Assembly (NCBI GenBank): GCA_900759455.1
Contig: CAAEVI010000150.1
Location: forward strand, 1-38,535
Source of the DNA: Erysipelotrichaceae bacterium
Lineage (GTDB): Bacteria > Bacillota_I > Bacilli_A > Erysipelotrichales > Erysipelotrichaceae
Reading direction: 5' to 3'
DNA: 38,535 bases
This document shows positions 25,094 through 33,256 of the stretch, piece after piece. The notes under the pieces are model-generated. The model ran no database searches. It was not told where the DNA came from and worked only from the letters and a program-made list of their open reading frames with translations. Numbering within the stretch: position 1 is the first letter of the stretch; each line of letters opens with the position of its first letter. Made by a program: the position numbers and the translations under genes.

Positions 25094-26035
25094 ATGAAAA
25101 GAGAACTGCTTCAGATACCTTCAGATGAAGATGCGCTGATGCTTTCGGGCATTGTGCAGATCCCGGATGGAAAGATTCACGGCATCGTCCATCTTGTGCA
25201 TGGAATGTGTGAGCATAAAGAGCGTTATCAGCATGTTTTGGATGCATTGTGCATGCATGGATATGTATCGCTGATCTTTGATATGCGCGGACATGGAAAG
25301 AGTGTCCGGTGCCGGGAGGATCTGGGGTATTTTAACGATGACCGCGGCGTATGGATCGTGAATGATATTCATCAGATCGTGTATCAGATGAAAAAAAGAT
25401 TTCCTGATCTGCCTTATATTCTGGCAGGACACAGCATGGGATCGCTTGCCGTTCGATGCTATTTGAAACGGTATGATTATGAGGTGGACGGCGCAGTGAT
25501 CTGCGGTTCTCCGAGCAATAATTCCCTGGTTTTGGCTGCCATGGGATTATGCCGGTGCATGAAGCGTGTCAAAGGGGCATATTACCGCAGCCCGCTGATG
25601 CACAGACTGGTCTTTCACAGATATGAGCATGCATTTGAAGAAGAAGGAAAAAATGCCTGGCTCTGTACCGTGCCTGAAGTTGTTTCGGCATATGATGAAG
25701 ATCCGGCCTGCGGTTTTAATTTTACGCTGAACGGCTATCAAAATCTGTTTTATTTGCTGTATAACACCTATGATGAGGAAGGATGGATCAAAAGACAGCC
25801 TTCTCTGCCTGTACTATTTATTGCGGGAGAACAAGATCCCTGTATCGTGTCCAGACATGCTTGGATGAAGGCTATTCAGAAAATGCAGGCAGCCAGCTAT
25901 GTCAATTTGACATTTAAGCTGTATGAAGGAGCCCGTCATGAAATACTGAACGAAAAATGCCGGGGAGAGGTCATTACAGATTTGATTCGCTGGACAGACA
26001 GCATTTGCACGGATTATTGGAAAAGGTACACATAA
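25094..26035 (+). CDS. Alpha/beta hydrolase, serine aminopeptidase S33 / lysophospholipase-like
   Basis: A 313-residue hydrolase of the monoacylglycerol lipase/lysophospholipase group (Hydrolase_4). The catalytic triad can be placed: Ser114 in the nucleophile elbow AGHSMGSLAVR, Asp248 in GEQDPCIVS, and His282 in EGARHEILNE. HLVHGMCEHKERYQHVLDAL near the N-terminus supplies the oxyanion-hole region, and the FDMRGHGKS motif is typical of the group. There is no signal peptide, so it is cytosolic. The substrate cannot be read from sequence; a lipid ester or small acyl ester is likely. The ATG at 25094 is ten bases after GAGG; an in-frame TTG at 25073 is less likely. It appears monocistronic. Confidence 0.87.
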   Translation: MKRELLQIPSDEDALMLSGIVQIPDGKIHGIVHLVHGMCEHKERYQHVLDALCMHGYVSLIFDMRGHGKSVRCREDLGYFNDDRGVWIVNDIHQIVYQMKKRFPDLPYILAGHSMGSLAVRCYLKRYDYEVDGAVICGSPSNNSLVLAAMGLCRCMKRVKGAYYRSPLMHRLVFHRYEHAFEEEGKNAWLCTVPEVVSAYDEDPACGFNFTLNGYQNLFYLLYNTYDEEGWIKRQPSLPVLFIAGEQDPCIVSRHAWMKAIQKMQAASYVNLTFKLYEGARHEILNEKCRGEVITDLIRWTDSICTDYWKRYT

Positions 26036-26076
26036 CAGGAAGAATTCGTTTTTTTCATAATAACGTACATTCATTC

Positions 26077-26105
26077 TTGACTTTAAAGATCAATTTCTTT
26101 ATAAT
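26077..26105 (+). promoter_or_regulatory. Promoter of yceD-rpmF
   Basis: TTGACT at 26077-26082, a 17-base spacer and a consensus TATAAT at 26100-26105. It is followed within 16 bases by the AGGTGGTG ribosome binding site. Confidence 0.88.
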
Positions 26106-26134
26106 ATTTTCGTTGACATGAGGTGGTGAGACCG

Positions 26135-26644
26135 GTGAAGTATGCGAGAGCGGACTTTCTGCGGGCGAAAGACAACACGATTTCAATTGATGAAGTGATC
26201 AGCTTCGAACCGGAAGCGTTTGCCCGGCTGCATAATATCCGATCAGTGCCAAGTGTTCATGTGAGCGGAGAAATTCATTACGATGTTGTAAGCGAACGTG
26301 CCTATGCGGATCTGTCGATTACAGGAGTGATGATAGTACCGTGTTCAATAACTCTCGAGGATGTGGAGTATCAATTCCATTGCGATGCCGAAGAAGTATT
26401 CTCTTTCGTTAAATGCAGCGATGAGGATGTGCATGAGGCGAAAGGTGATATCGTTGAGTTGTTGCCGGTTATCTTCCAGCAGATTCTGATGGAAATACCT
26501 TTAAAGGTTGTGAAACCTGGGATTGAAGAGTATCCGGAAGGTGAAGGCTGGAAAGTAATCAGGGAAGAAGATTTCAGAGAAGAAAAGAAAAATGAAATCG
26601 ATCCCCGTTTAGCAAAGTTGCGAGAATTCAAAGCGGAAGATTAA
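26135..26644 (+). CDS. yceD: YceD/DUF177 family protein (YlbN-like)
   Basis: A 169-residue DUF177 protein, encoded just upstream of rpmF in most bacteria. In plants and E. coli, members are linked to 23S rRNA or 50S subunit accumulation. The central CxxTLEDVEY-like family motif appears as VPCSITLEDVEYQFHCDAEE, and the end DPRLAKLREFKAE is typical. The GTG start at 26135 is chosen because it lies six bases after AGGTGGTG; in-frame GTG codons at 26123 and 26126 lie inside that site. Fifteen bases separate it from rpmF. Confidence 0.88.
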   Translation: MKYARADFLRAKDNTISIDEVISFEPEAFARLHNIRSVPSVHVSGEIHYDVVSERAYADLSITGVMIVPCSITLEDVEYQFHCDAEEVFSFVKCSDEDVHEAKGDIVELLPVIFQQILMEIPLKVVKPGIEEYPEGEGWKVIREEDFREEKKNEIDPRLAKLREFKAED

Positions 26645-26659
26645 ATAGGAGGTGCGAAC

Positions 26660-26830
26660 ATGGCTGTTCAGCAGAGACGTAATTCAAAAACGAGAAAAGC
26701 AAAACGCAGAACTCATTACAAACTGGCTGCTCCGACACTGGTAAAGTGTCCTGCATGCGGTGAGTATAAGCTGGCACACAAAATGTGCGAATGCGGTGAA
26801 TACAAAGGTCAGACAATCGTAGAAAAGTAA
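26660..26830 (+). CDS. rpmF: 50S ribosomal protein bL32 with an unusual CxC zinc knuckle
   Basis: A 56-residue L32. The N-terminal [20 protein letters not shown] is characteristic. It is the zinc-type variant with four cysteines: C30 and C33 in CPACGEYK, and C43 and C45 in MCECGEYKG. The usual second pair is spaced CxxC, so one residue is missing here. The reading frame is otherwise complete, with AGGAGGTGCGAAC upstream. The gene follows yceD by 15 bases, the standard order. A strong terminator lies 20 bases after the stop. Confidence 0.97.
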   Translation: MAVQQRRNSKTRKAKRRTHYKLAAPTLVKCPACGEYKLAHKMCECGEYKGQTIVEK

Positions 26831-26850
26831 TTGGATGATTGATCAACAGG

Positions 26851-26878
26851 ATCTGCCGATATTTATCGGCAGATTTTT
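26851..26878 (+). terminator. Intrinsic terminator after rpmF
   Basis: ATCTGCCGAT (26851-26860) pairs perfectly with ATCGGCAGAT (26865-26874) around an ATTT loop, followed by a T run. Confidence 0.95.
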
Positions 26879-26910
26879 GTATTAAAAGTGGCAAAACAGT
26901 TTATTCTCGG

Positions 26911-26939
26911 TTGATAATGAGATTAAATTATGTTAATAT
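26911..26939 (+). promoter_or_regulatory. Promoter of the rimP-nusA-infB operon
   Basis: TTGATA at 26911-26916, a 17-base spacer and TAATAT at 26934-26939 preceded by TGT (extended -10). It lies 66 bases before rimP. Confidence 0.75.
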
Positions 26940-26955
26940 ACAGATGCAGATGAAC

Positions 26956-26980
26956 GAGGAGTGGGTTATGCCCACTCCTT
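26956..26980 (+). promoter_or_regulatory. Conserved-type hairpin in the rimP leader
   Basis: GGAGTGGG (26958-26965) pairs with CCCACTCC (26971-26978) around a TTATG loop; one A-T and one G-U pair extend it. It starts about 10 bases after the expected transcript start and ends 24 bases before rimP. A GTGGG/CCCAC hairpin in front of rimP (ylxS) is, from memory, common in Bacillota. No long T run follows, so it looks more like a protein- or RNA-binding leader element than a plain terminator. Since NusA is made from this operon, autoregulation is a reasonable guess. Confidence 0.6.
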
Positions 26981-27004
26981 CATTATGATTAGAAGGAGAA
27001 TGCT

Positions 27005-27472
27005 ATGGATCAGATTTCAAAAATCAGAGAAATGATTCAACCGGTATTGGCGCAACAAAGTTGTTCTCTTTATGATCTGAAATGGGTGCAGGATGGGAAA
27101 ATGCGTATTTTGCAGGTATCTGTCATGCATGCGGACGGATCGATGGATATTGATACTTGTGCGGCAGTATCGGAAGGAATCTCGGCTTTGCTTGATGACA
27201 GCGACATTATCTCACATGAATATTTTCTCGAGGTCTGTTCACCGGGGGCAGAGAGAGAGCTGCGCAATGAACAGGAAATCGTGGAAGCAGTCGGCGAATA
27301 TGTATTTGTAAAGATGAAAGATCCAAAAGCCGGTATGGATTGTGTCAAAGGAACACTGCTGGCAGTAGATGAGAATGGTGTGACCATTGAATATATGGCA
27401 AAAGCGGTTCGTAAAAAAATTGTGATTGATCGCGGAAATATCGCATTGATTCGATTATCGGTAAAAATTTAG
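27005..27472 (+). CDS. rimP: Ribosome maturation factor RimP
   Basis: A 155-residue RimP, needed for maturation of the 30S subunit. The N-terminal alpha/beta domain includes LYDLKWVQDGKMRILQVSVM and the DTCAAVSEGISALLDD segment. The conserved YFLEVCSPGAERELRNEQEI motif (usual form LEVSSPGxxRPL) marks the domain boundary, and the C-terminal SH3-like domain ends with KKIVIDRGNIALIRL. The ribosome binding site is AGAAGGAGAAT. It is the first gene of the six-gene operon, 14 bases before nusA. Confidence 0.95.
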   Translation: MDQISKIREMIQPVLAQQSCSLYDLKWVQDGKMRILQVSVMHADGSMDIDTCAAVSEGISALLDDSDIISHEYFLEVCSPGAERELRNEQEIVEAVGEYVFVKMKDPKAGMDCVKGTLLAVDENGVTIEYMAKAVRKKIVIDRGNIALIRLSVKI

Positions 27473-27486
27473 AGAGGTTATAGGAA

Positions 27487-29151
27487 ATGAAGCTGAAAAT
27501 GTTTATTGATGCCATGCAGGCAATCGAAAATGACAGAAAGCTGACAAAAGAAATCGTTGTCAGTGCTCTTGAAGAAGCTTTGGTTAAAGCTTATCGCAAA
27601 CACATCGAAATTCCTGATGCCCTTGTCAGAGTAGACATCAATGAAAAAAGCGGTGCAATCAAGGTTTTTCAGGAACGTGAGGTCGTTGAAAATGTCGAAG
27701 ATGACGAAATGGAGATCTCGCTGGAAGATGCACAGCGTATTTCAAAAAAATATCAGCTGGGCGATCTGGTCGATGAAGAGGTAAATATTCAGGAATTCGG
27801 CCGTGCTGCGGTCATTCTGGCAAAGAATGTCATGAAACAGAAAATTCGTGAAGCGGAAAAACTGATCGTTTACGAAGAATACTGTGATAAGGTAGACGAA
27901 ATGATCATCGGTACCATCGAAACAGTTGAAGAAAAGTTCTGCATTGTCAATATTGGAAAAACATTGGCGATGATGCCTAAGAACCAGCAGATGCCGAATG
28001 AAAAGTATCATGAGGGTCAACGCATTCGTGTTGTGATCATTGAAGTAAACAAGGAAACAAAGGGAGCACAGGTCCTTGTTTCCAGAGCTGATGCAACTCT
28101 TGTAAAACGTCTGTTTGAAAAAGAAGTTCCTGAAATTTATCAGGGAATCATCGAAATCAAGGCAATTGCCCGTGAAGCGGGAGAACGCACTAAGATGGCC
28201 GTATATTCTCATAATGAAAATATTGACCCGATCGGTGCGTGCATCGGTCAGCGCGGACAGCGTGTGCAGGTAATCATTGATGAGCTGCATGGCGAAAAAA
28301 TCGATATCTTTGAGTGGAGCGAAGATGTCAGCGAACTGATTAAAAACGCATTGTCTCCGGCAGAAGTGCTGGCTGTTATTCCAAGCGAGGAAAAGAAAGG
28401 CGGTCTGCTCGTCGTTGTACCGGATCATCAGCTTTCTTTGGCTATCGGTAAGCGCGGAAAGAATGCACGTCTTGCGGTCAAACTGACTGGCTGCAAAATC
28501 GATATCAAGGCAGAGAGCGATGTGGATGCTGCCGGTATTGACTGGAAGAACATTGCGCAGCAGCAAAGAGAGGCTTTCCTGAAACAGCAGCAGGAAGAGC
28601 GTGAACGCCGTCAGCAGGAGCTGTTTGCAAGCATGAACGAGGAACAGGAAATCGTGAGTGTGGAAGAAGCAGATTTTGATTACAACGATCTGCCGGTGGA
28701 AGAAGAAACACAGGAAAGTTCAGAAGAAGCTGTATCTGAAACGGAAGAAACCACTGAGCCTGAAAATGTACAGCCGCAGCCGCAGGAACCTGTTGAAGAA
28801 AAACCGGCTGATGATTTTGAAGAGGCTGCCCGTATCGCGAAAGCAAAACAACGCGAGAAGGGTCTGGATCTGAAAGAAAAACAGGAATTTACTTCAAAAT
28901 TCGAGGCACTTGCAGATGCAAGCAGCAGTCATGCTGTTAGTGAAAAACAGACGAAAAACTACCGTAAAAAGGATAAGGATGAAGAAAAACGCCGTCCTAC
29001 ATTTGACCTGACAAACAAGGAATATGAGTTTAAGCCGATCTATACTGAGGAAGAACTGGCTGAAATCGAGCGTCAGGAAGAAGAGGAACGTGAAAACGAC
29101 TGGATCAATGACGATATTGATTTCGATGAATACGATAAATATTACGATTAA
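27487..29151 (+). CDS. nusA: Transcription termination/antitermination protein NusA with long acidic C-terminal extension
   Basis: NusA binds RNA polymerase and nascent RNA, affecting pausing, termination and antitermination. The core (about 1-350) is standard: N-terminal polymerase-binding domain, S1 domain (about 135-200), and KH1-KH2 with DPIGACIGQRGQRVQVIIDE and LAIGKRGKNARLAVKLT. B. subtilis NusA ends near residue 371, but this protein continues to 554. The extra part begins with a Gln/Glu/Arg coiled-coil-like stretch (about 355-380), continues as low-complexity acidic sequence, then a lysine-rich patch. It ends with a less repetitive block of about 40 residues containing EFKPIYTEEELAEIERQEEE and the terminal FDEYDKYYD. 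There is no frameshift, and rnpM follows 12 bases on. Confidence 0.96.
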   Translation: MKLKMFIDAMQAIENDRKLTKEIVVSALEEALVKAYRKHIEIPDALVRVDINEKSGAIKVFQEREVVENVEDDEMEISLEDAQRISKKYQLGDLVDEEVNIQEFGRAAVILAKNVMKQKIREAEKLIVYEEYCDKVDEMIIGTIETVEEKFCIVNIGKTLAMMPKNQQMPNEKYHEGQRIRVVIIEVNKETKGAQVLVSRADATLVKRLFEKEVPEIYQGIIEIKAIAREAGERTKMAVYSHNENIDPIGACIGQRGQRVQVIIDELHGEKIDIFEWSEDVSELIKNALSPAEVLAVIPSEEKKGGLLVVVPDHQLSLAIGKRGKNARLAVKLTGCKIDIKAESDVDAAGIDWKNIAQQQREAFLKQQQEERERRQQELFASMNEEQEIVSVEEADFDYNDLPVEEETQESSEEAVSETEETTEPENVQPQPQEPVEEKPADDFEEAARIAKAKQREKGLDLKEKQEFTSKFEALADASSSHAVSEKQTKNYRKKDKDEEKRRPTFDLTNKEYEFKPIYTEEELAEIERQEEEERENDWINDDIDFDEYDKYYD

Positions 29152-29163
29152 TGAGGTGATGGA

Positions 29164-29427
29164 ATGCGCAAGATACCAATGCGTAAATGTGTGGCGACAC
29201 AGGAGCAGCTTCCTAAGAAAGAGCTGATTCGTATTGTCCGCACACCGGAGATGGAAGTAAAAATTGACGAAAGCGGGCGAATGAACGGCCGCGGAGCGTA
29301 TTTGAAGCGCAGTCAGGAAGCTGTCGAAATTGCTCGTAAGCGAAAAAGTCTCGCACGTTCGCTGGAGTGTGAGATCCCTGAGGAAGTTTATGATCAGCTG
29401 ATGGAGATGTTTAAAGAAGATGAATAA
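29164..29427 (+). CDS. rnpM: YlxR-family RNA-binding protein RnpM
   Basis: An 87-residue YlxR (DUF448) protein. In B. subtilis it has been described as an RNase P modulator that binds the enzyme's RNA. The family signature is clear: MRKCVATQEQLPKKELIRIV at the N-terminus and DESGRMNGRGAYLKRS. The first ATG at 29164 has GAGGTGATGGA upstream. The last 8 bases overlap ylxQ. The order nusA-ylxR-ylxQ-infB is conserved across Bacillota. Confidence 0.93.
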   Translation: MRKIPMRKCVATQEQLPKKELIRIVRTPEMEVKIDESGRMNGRGAYLKRSQEAVEIARKRKSLARSLECEIPEEVYDQLMEMFKEDE

Positions 29428-29716
29428 GTGGCAGAATCTGCTTGGGCTGGCAATGCGGGCCCGGCGTGTCGCGCTGGGCGATTCCGTACTTGCAAGCATT
29501 CAGAACAAACAGGCTGCATTGGTTATCATAGCGGAGGACTGCGGTGAAAATCAACGTAAAAAACTGTGTGATAAATGCAGCTTTTATCAGATACCTTATG
29601 TATTTGTTGAAAGCGGAGCATTAATCGATGCGGCTCTTGGTCAGTATAATCGCAAATCGGTTGCCATTGTCGATGCCGGATTTGCGAAATCTATTCAATC
29701 GTGTATGAAAGGCTAG
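29420..29716 (+). CDS. ylxQ: YlxQ, L7Ae/L30e-type RNA-binding protein
   Basis: A 98-residue L7Ae-family protein of the YlxQ group, probably binding kink-turn-like RNA; the natural target is not established. Visible features are LGLAMRARRVALGDSVLASI, VIIAEDCGENQRKKLCDKC and the C-terminal KSVAIVDAGFAKSI. It overlaps the rnpM end by 8 bases and ends 9 bases before infB, so it is embedded in the operon. Two cysteines (CDKC) are present in the position that often varies in the family. Confidence 0.9.
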   Translation: MNKWQNLLGLAMRARRVALGDSVLASIQNKQAALVIIAEDCGENQRKKLCDKCSFYQIPYVFVESGALIDAALGQYNRKSVAIVDAGFAKSIQSCMKG

Positions 29717-29725
29717 GTGATAGGT

Positions 29726-31570
29726 ATGGCAAAACCTCAGAAAAGAGCGCCAAAAAAACCTGCAAGGGGAGGAAAACAGAAAAACTTCACACCGCGTAAG
29801 GAAAGAGTGGAAGTCAAGGAGATCACATATCATGGACCGATGAGTGTAGGAGAGCTTGCGGAAAAGTTAAACCGTAATGCCAGTGAGATCATCAAGTTAT
29901 TGTTCATGATGGGAACAATGGTGACAATCAACTCAACGCTGGATGAAGAGAATATCGAACTTGTCTGCATGGAGTTTAATGTTGAATGTCATAAAGAGGT
30001 TATCATTGACGAAACAGATCTGGAGGAACAGATCAATGCAATGGAAGAAGATCCGGAAAAACTGCAGCCAAGACCTCCTGTCATTACGATCATGGGACAT
30101 GTCGACCATGGAAAGACAACTCTTCTTGATACGATTCGAAAGACGCATGTAACAGAAGGAGAATTCGGCGGAATCACGCAGCACATCGGTGCATATCAGG
30201 TGAGCGTAAAAGGACGTAAAGTTACTTTCCTGGATACACCGGGCCATGAGGCATTTACGGCAATGCGTGCCAGAGGTGCACAGGTAACAGATATCGTCGT
30301 TATCGTTGTTGCTGCTGATGACGGAGTTATGCCGCAGACGAAAGAGGCCATTGACCATGCAAAGGCAGCAGGTGTTCCGATTGTTGTTGCCGTTAACAAA
30401 ATGGATAAGCCTGGGATCAATCCGGACCGTATTAAAAGTGAAATGGCCGATAACGGAGTTATGCCGGAAGAGTGGGGAGGAGAAACGATTTTCGTTCCGA
30501 TTTCCGCTAAATTCGGAGACGGTGTTGACGAGCTGATGGAAACATTGCTGCTGGTTGCCGATATGGCTGAATTGAAAGCAAACCCGGATCATTTGGCTAC
30601 CGGTACAGTAATCGAGGCTAAACTGGACAAAGGACGCGGACCGGTCACGACTTTGCTTGTACAGACTGGTACGCTGCATACCGGAGATGCCCTTGTAGTT
30701 GGTACGGCATATGGACGTGTCAGAAAAATGGTGGATGACCGCGGACGGGAGATCAAGAAGGCCCTGCCTTCCATGCCGGTCGAGATCATCGGTCTCAATG
30801 ACGTTCCGATTGCCGGTGATGTGTTTAAAGCATTTGAAGACGATAAAAAAGCACGCCAGGTAGCAGAAGAACGTCTGCAGCGCCGTGTAGAAAAAGAAAG
30901 AAATTCATCAAGTGCCATGTCCTTAGATGATCTTGCAAGACAGATCGAACAGGGAGAAGTACAGGATATCAATATCATCATCAAGGCCGATGTACAGGGT
31001 AGTGCGGAGGCTGTGAAAGCCAGCATGGAGCGTTTGGATGTTGAGGGAATCCGTGTAAATGTCATTCGTTCCACTGCGGGGCAGATTACAGAATCTGATA
31101 TCATGCTTGCAAGCGCATCTAATGCGATCATTTACGGTTTCAACGTGCGCCCGAATGCCATGGTACGTAAGAAAGCGGAAGAAGAAGGAATTGAGATCCG
31201 TCTGCACAACATTATTTACAAGGCCCTGGAAGAGATGGAACTTGCCATGAAAGGTATGCTTGCACCGGTTTATGAAGAAGTTATCATCGGTCAGGCGGAA
31301 GTTCGTCAGACATATAAAGTCAGCCGTATCGGTACGATTGCCGGATGTATGGTTACTGACGGTTGTGTCAAACGTGACTGTAAGGTTCGTGTCATCCGTG
31401 AGGGTGTCGTAATCTACGAAGGAAAGCTTGGTTCTCTGCGTCGTTTCGAGAATGATGTAAAAGAAGTGTCAAATGGTTTTGAATGCGGTATGACCGTTGA
31501 AAACTACAATGATATCAAAGTTGACGATATCATTGAGGCATATGAAGACCAGCAGGTGGAAGTGGCTTAA
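29726..31570 (+). CDS. infB: Translation initiation factor IF-2
   Basis: A 614-residue IF-2, the GTPase that places fMet-tRNA on the 30S subunit and promotes subunit joining. A short basic N-terminus is followed by the IF2-N module ([20 protein letters not shown]). The G domain has [16 protein letters not shown] (G1), [15 protein letters not shown] (G3) and VNKMDKP (G4); domains II, III and the C-terminal tRNA-binding domain follow. The N-terminal region is short, about 100 residues shorter overall than the B. subtilis protein (716). The ATG at 29726 follows AGGTGATAGGT; an in-frame GTG at 29717 lies in that site and is rejected. rbfA starts one base after the stop. Confidence 0.97.
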   Translation: MAKPQKRAPKKPARGGKQKNFTPRKERVEVKEITYHGPMSVGELAEKLNRNASEIIKLLFMMGTMVTINSTLDEENIELVCMEFNVECHKEVIIDETDLEEQINAMEEDPEKLQPRPPVITIMGHVDHGKTTLLDTIRKTHVTEGEFGGITQHIGAYQVSVKGRKVTFLDTPGHEAFTAMRARGAQVTDIVVIVVAADDGVMPQTKEAIDHAKAAGVPIVVAVNKMDKPGINPDRIKSEMADNGVMPEEWGGETIFVPISAKFGDGVDELMETLLLVADMAELKANPDHLATGTVIEAKLDKGRGPVTTLLVQTGTLHTGDALVVGTAYGRVRKMVDDRGREIKKALPSMPVEIIGLNDVPIAGDVFKAFEDDKKARQVAEERLQRRVEKERNSSSAMSLDDLARQIEQGEVQDINIIIKADVQGSAEAVKASMERLDVEGIRVNVIRSTAGQITESDIMLASASNAIIYGFNVRPNAMVRKKAEEEGIEIRLHNIIYKALEEMELAMKGMLAPVYEEVIIGQAEVRQTYKVSRIGTIAGCMVTDGCVKRDCKVRVIREGVVIYEGKLGSLRRFENDVKEVSNGFECGMTVENYNDIKVDDIIEAYEDQQVEVA

Positions 31571-31571
31571 T

Positions 31572-31910
31572 ATGACAGTAAAAAAAGACAGAATTGAAGC
31601 AATCATCCAGAAGGAAGTATCTTCTATCATTCAGATGGAACTGAAGGATCCAAAGCTCGGTTTTATTACGATTACTGATGTAACCGTAACAAATGATTTA
31701 TCTATTGCCAAAATCTATGTTACTTTTTTAGGAAAACAGGAGCGTATCGATGCCGGGATGAAGACACTCGAAAGAAGCAAAGGATTCATTCGTTCGCTTC
31801 TTTCCAAGCGGATGACGATCCGCAAGGTTCCTCAGCTGATTTTCCTTTATGATGAATCGCTGGAAAAAGGAAATAAGATCGAAAAGATCATCAAACAGAT
31901 CAATCAGTAA
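31572..31910 (+). CDS. rbfA: 30S ribosome-binding factor RbfA
   Basis: A 112-residue RbfA, a KH-fold factor for late 30S maturation and cold adaptation. Family motifs are RIEAIIQKEVSSIIQMELKD, PKLGFITITDVTVTNDLSIAKIYVTFLG (given here only as a region, about 33-60) and RKVPQLIFLYDESLEKGNKI. The start at 31572 follows the infB stop by one base. The open frame further upstream lies inside infB and is not used. It is the last gene of the operon; truB, often next, is absent. Confidence 0.94.
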   Translation: MTVKKDRIEAIIQKEVSSIIQMELKDPKLGFITITDVTVTNDLSIAKIYVTFLGKQERIDAGMKTLERSKGFIRSLLSKRMTIRKVPQLIFLYDESLEKGNKIEKIIKQINQ

Positions 31911-31927
31911 AATCAGTATAAACAAAT

Positions 31928-31968
31928 AAAAGACAGGACACTGAAGATAGAGTATCCTGTCTTTTTTT
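31928..31968. terminator. Intrinsic terminator after rbfA, probably bidirectional
   Basis: AAAAGACAGGA (31928-31938) pairs with TCCTGTCTTTT (31955-31965), followed by seven T residues in all on the plus strand. The minus-strand product ends in TTTTATTTG, so it may also end the convergent anti-sigma transcript. Confidence 0.88.
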
Positions 31969-31995
31969 CTGATACGGCGGGGTTGGTAATAGCTT

Positions 31996-32027
31996 CGGTC
32001 ATCTATGCATCTGTTTGACCGTTTTTT
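31996..32027 (+). terminator. Second terminator-like hairpin downstream of rbfA
   Basis: CGGTCA (31996-32001) pairs with TGACCG (32016-32021) across a 14-base loop and is followed by six T residues. The stem is short and the loop long, so it would be a backup at best. Confidence 0.35.
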
Positions 32028-32083
32028 CAAAAGCGCTGCAAAGCAGGATCCTAGGCGAACGTTTCGTCTGGGAATGAGGCAGC

Positions 32084-33256
32084 TCATGTTGGTAAAGAAC
32101 CGTTTTTTGGCATTGATTCAATATATGCTGAGGATATCGCAGGGACATAACATATTCCATAAGAAGAGGTACCGTCTGCCTGCGCTTCTTTATCAAGTTC
32201 CACATAGAAACAATAATAAGGGATAAAATATTGATATATAGGTGCTGTAAAATAAACTAGACTGTATTTTACGATGTTAAGTTTTTCTTTAATCAGTCCT
32301 GTTGGAAAAAAAGCAATATAGTTTCCATTCCGCAGTAATTTTTCTGCCTCGGCAACAGAAATGACAGGGTACTCACCGATCTTCATTGTCAGGTCAGTGT
32401 GCTGGATGTGAACTGTCTCCACTCGTCCTTCCCAAATAAAGAAAGTAATCGCATGGAAGTTATAGTTTTGAATGCTTTGGGCAATCGTTTCTCCTTTATC
32501 ATAGAAGCGGATCGTATAGTTTTTCTGTCCGTCGATATTACAGTTTCCGCCGCTCACGTCGAGCTGCGGATCATCCATATCGATCAGATCGGCATATGCT
32601 TTCTGAATGTAGGCGGCGATTTTTACATTATTCTCGTAGCAATCCAAAGAGAGAGAACGAAGCTCATCGGGAAGAAGATTCGCTGATTTGAAAGAAATCT
32701 GTGTTATCATGTCCTGGGAAACGGTAATTTCGTATGCATCGGTATCTGCCTGTACCCAGGCATAATATGGTGTTATGTTTTGCTGAACATGAAGCTTTGT
32801 TTGATTGATGTTCAAACGTTCGGCTACAGCATACAGCTCGTCTTTCATATGATGCAGGGAATAACCGCTGACTTTGTATTTATCATCATGGGAGAGCGTA
32901 TTTTGAAAGACGGGAAGGGAGGTAAGGGCGGAAGTCTCCTCCCACGGATTGCCGTCTACGATATCGGATGGAGAAAAATATTCGAATGCCGGATATCCAA
33001 AGCTTCCTGCCGGGTGATCGTCCAATGAGATCTTAGACAGCGATTTTGGCTGCTGAAGAGCTGGTTTTTTGTTGATTTGAAAATCAAATAAATAGATGGC
33101 AGCAAACAGCAACAAGAGACAGAGCGCTGCGTTTTTGGTCCATGCTGAATAAAATGGGCGATAAGACGGATTTGATCTGTTTCGGTACGTTTGTGCTTCG
33201 ATCAGAAATTTTTCATCGACGGATCCTAGTGCATCAATGATGTCTTCCTTTTTCAT
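32084..33256 (-). CDS. Probable membrane anti-sigma factor partner of the adjacent ECF sigma factor
   Basis: A 390-residue protein with a short cytosolic N-terminus (about 1-41, MKKEDIIDALGSVDEKFLIE), one membrane helix (about 42-58) and a large extracytoplasmic domain of about 330 residues. This topology and the ATGA overlap of its start with the sigma gene stop fit an anti-sigma factor that holds the sigma at the membrane. I do not recognise the outer domain; it has PIYQYFIPYYCFYVELDKEA near its end and no obvious catalytic motif. The cytosolic part lacks a recognisable zinc anti-sigma motif (HxxxCxxC), so binding would use a different fold. The signal sensed is unknown. Confidence 0.7.
   Translation of the reverse strand: MKKEDIIDALGSVDEKFLIEAQTYRNRSNPSYRPFYSAWTKNAALCLLLLFAAIYLFDFQINKKPALQQPKSLSKISLDDHPAGSFGYPAFEYFSPSDIVDGNPWEETSALTSLPVFQNTLSHDDKYKVSGYSLHHMKDELYAVAERLNINQTKLHVQQNITPYYAWVQADTDAYEITVSQDMITQISFKSANLLPDELRSLSLDCYENNVKIAAYIQKAYADLIDMDDPQLDVSGGNCNIDGQKNYTIRFYDKGETIAQSIQNYNFHAITFFIWEGRVETVHIQHTDLTMKIGEYPVISVAEAEKLLRNGNYIAFFPTGLIKEKLNIVKYSLVYFTAPIYQYFIPYYCFYVELDKEAQADGTSSYGICYVPAISSAYIESMPKNGSLPT

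Noticed and set aside
27742..28566. A 274-codon open frame on the minus strand
   Set aside because: It is the mirror of the conserved nusA core and has the cysteine- and phenylalanine-rich look of a shadow frame.
29933..30679. A 248-codon open frame on the minus strand
   Set aside because: Antisense to infB, with no recognisable domain and no start signal.
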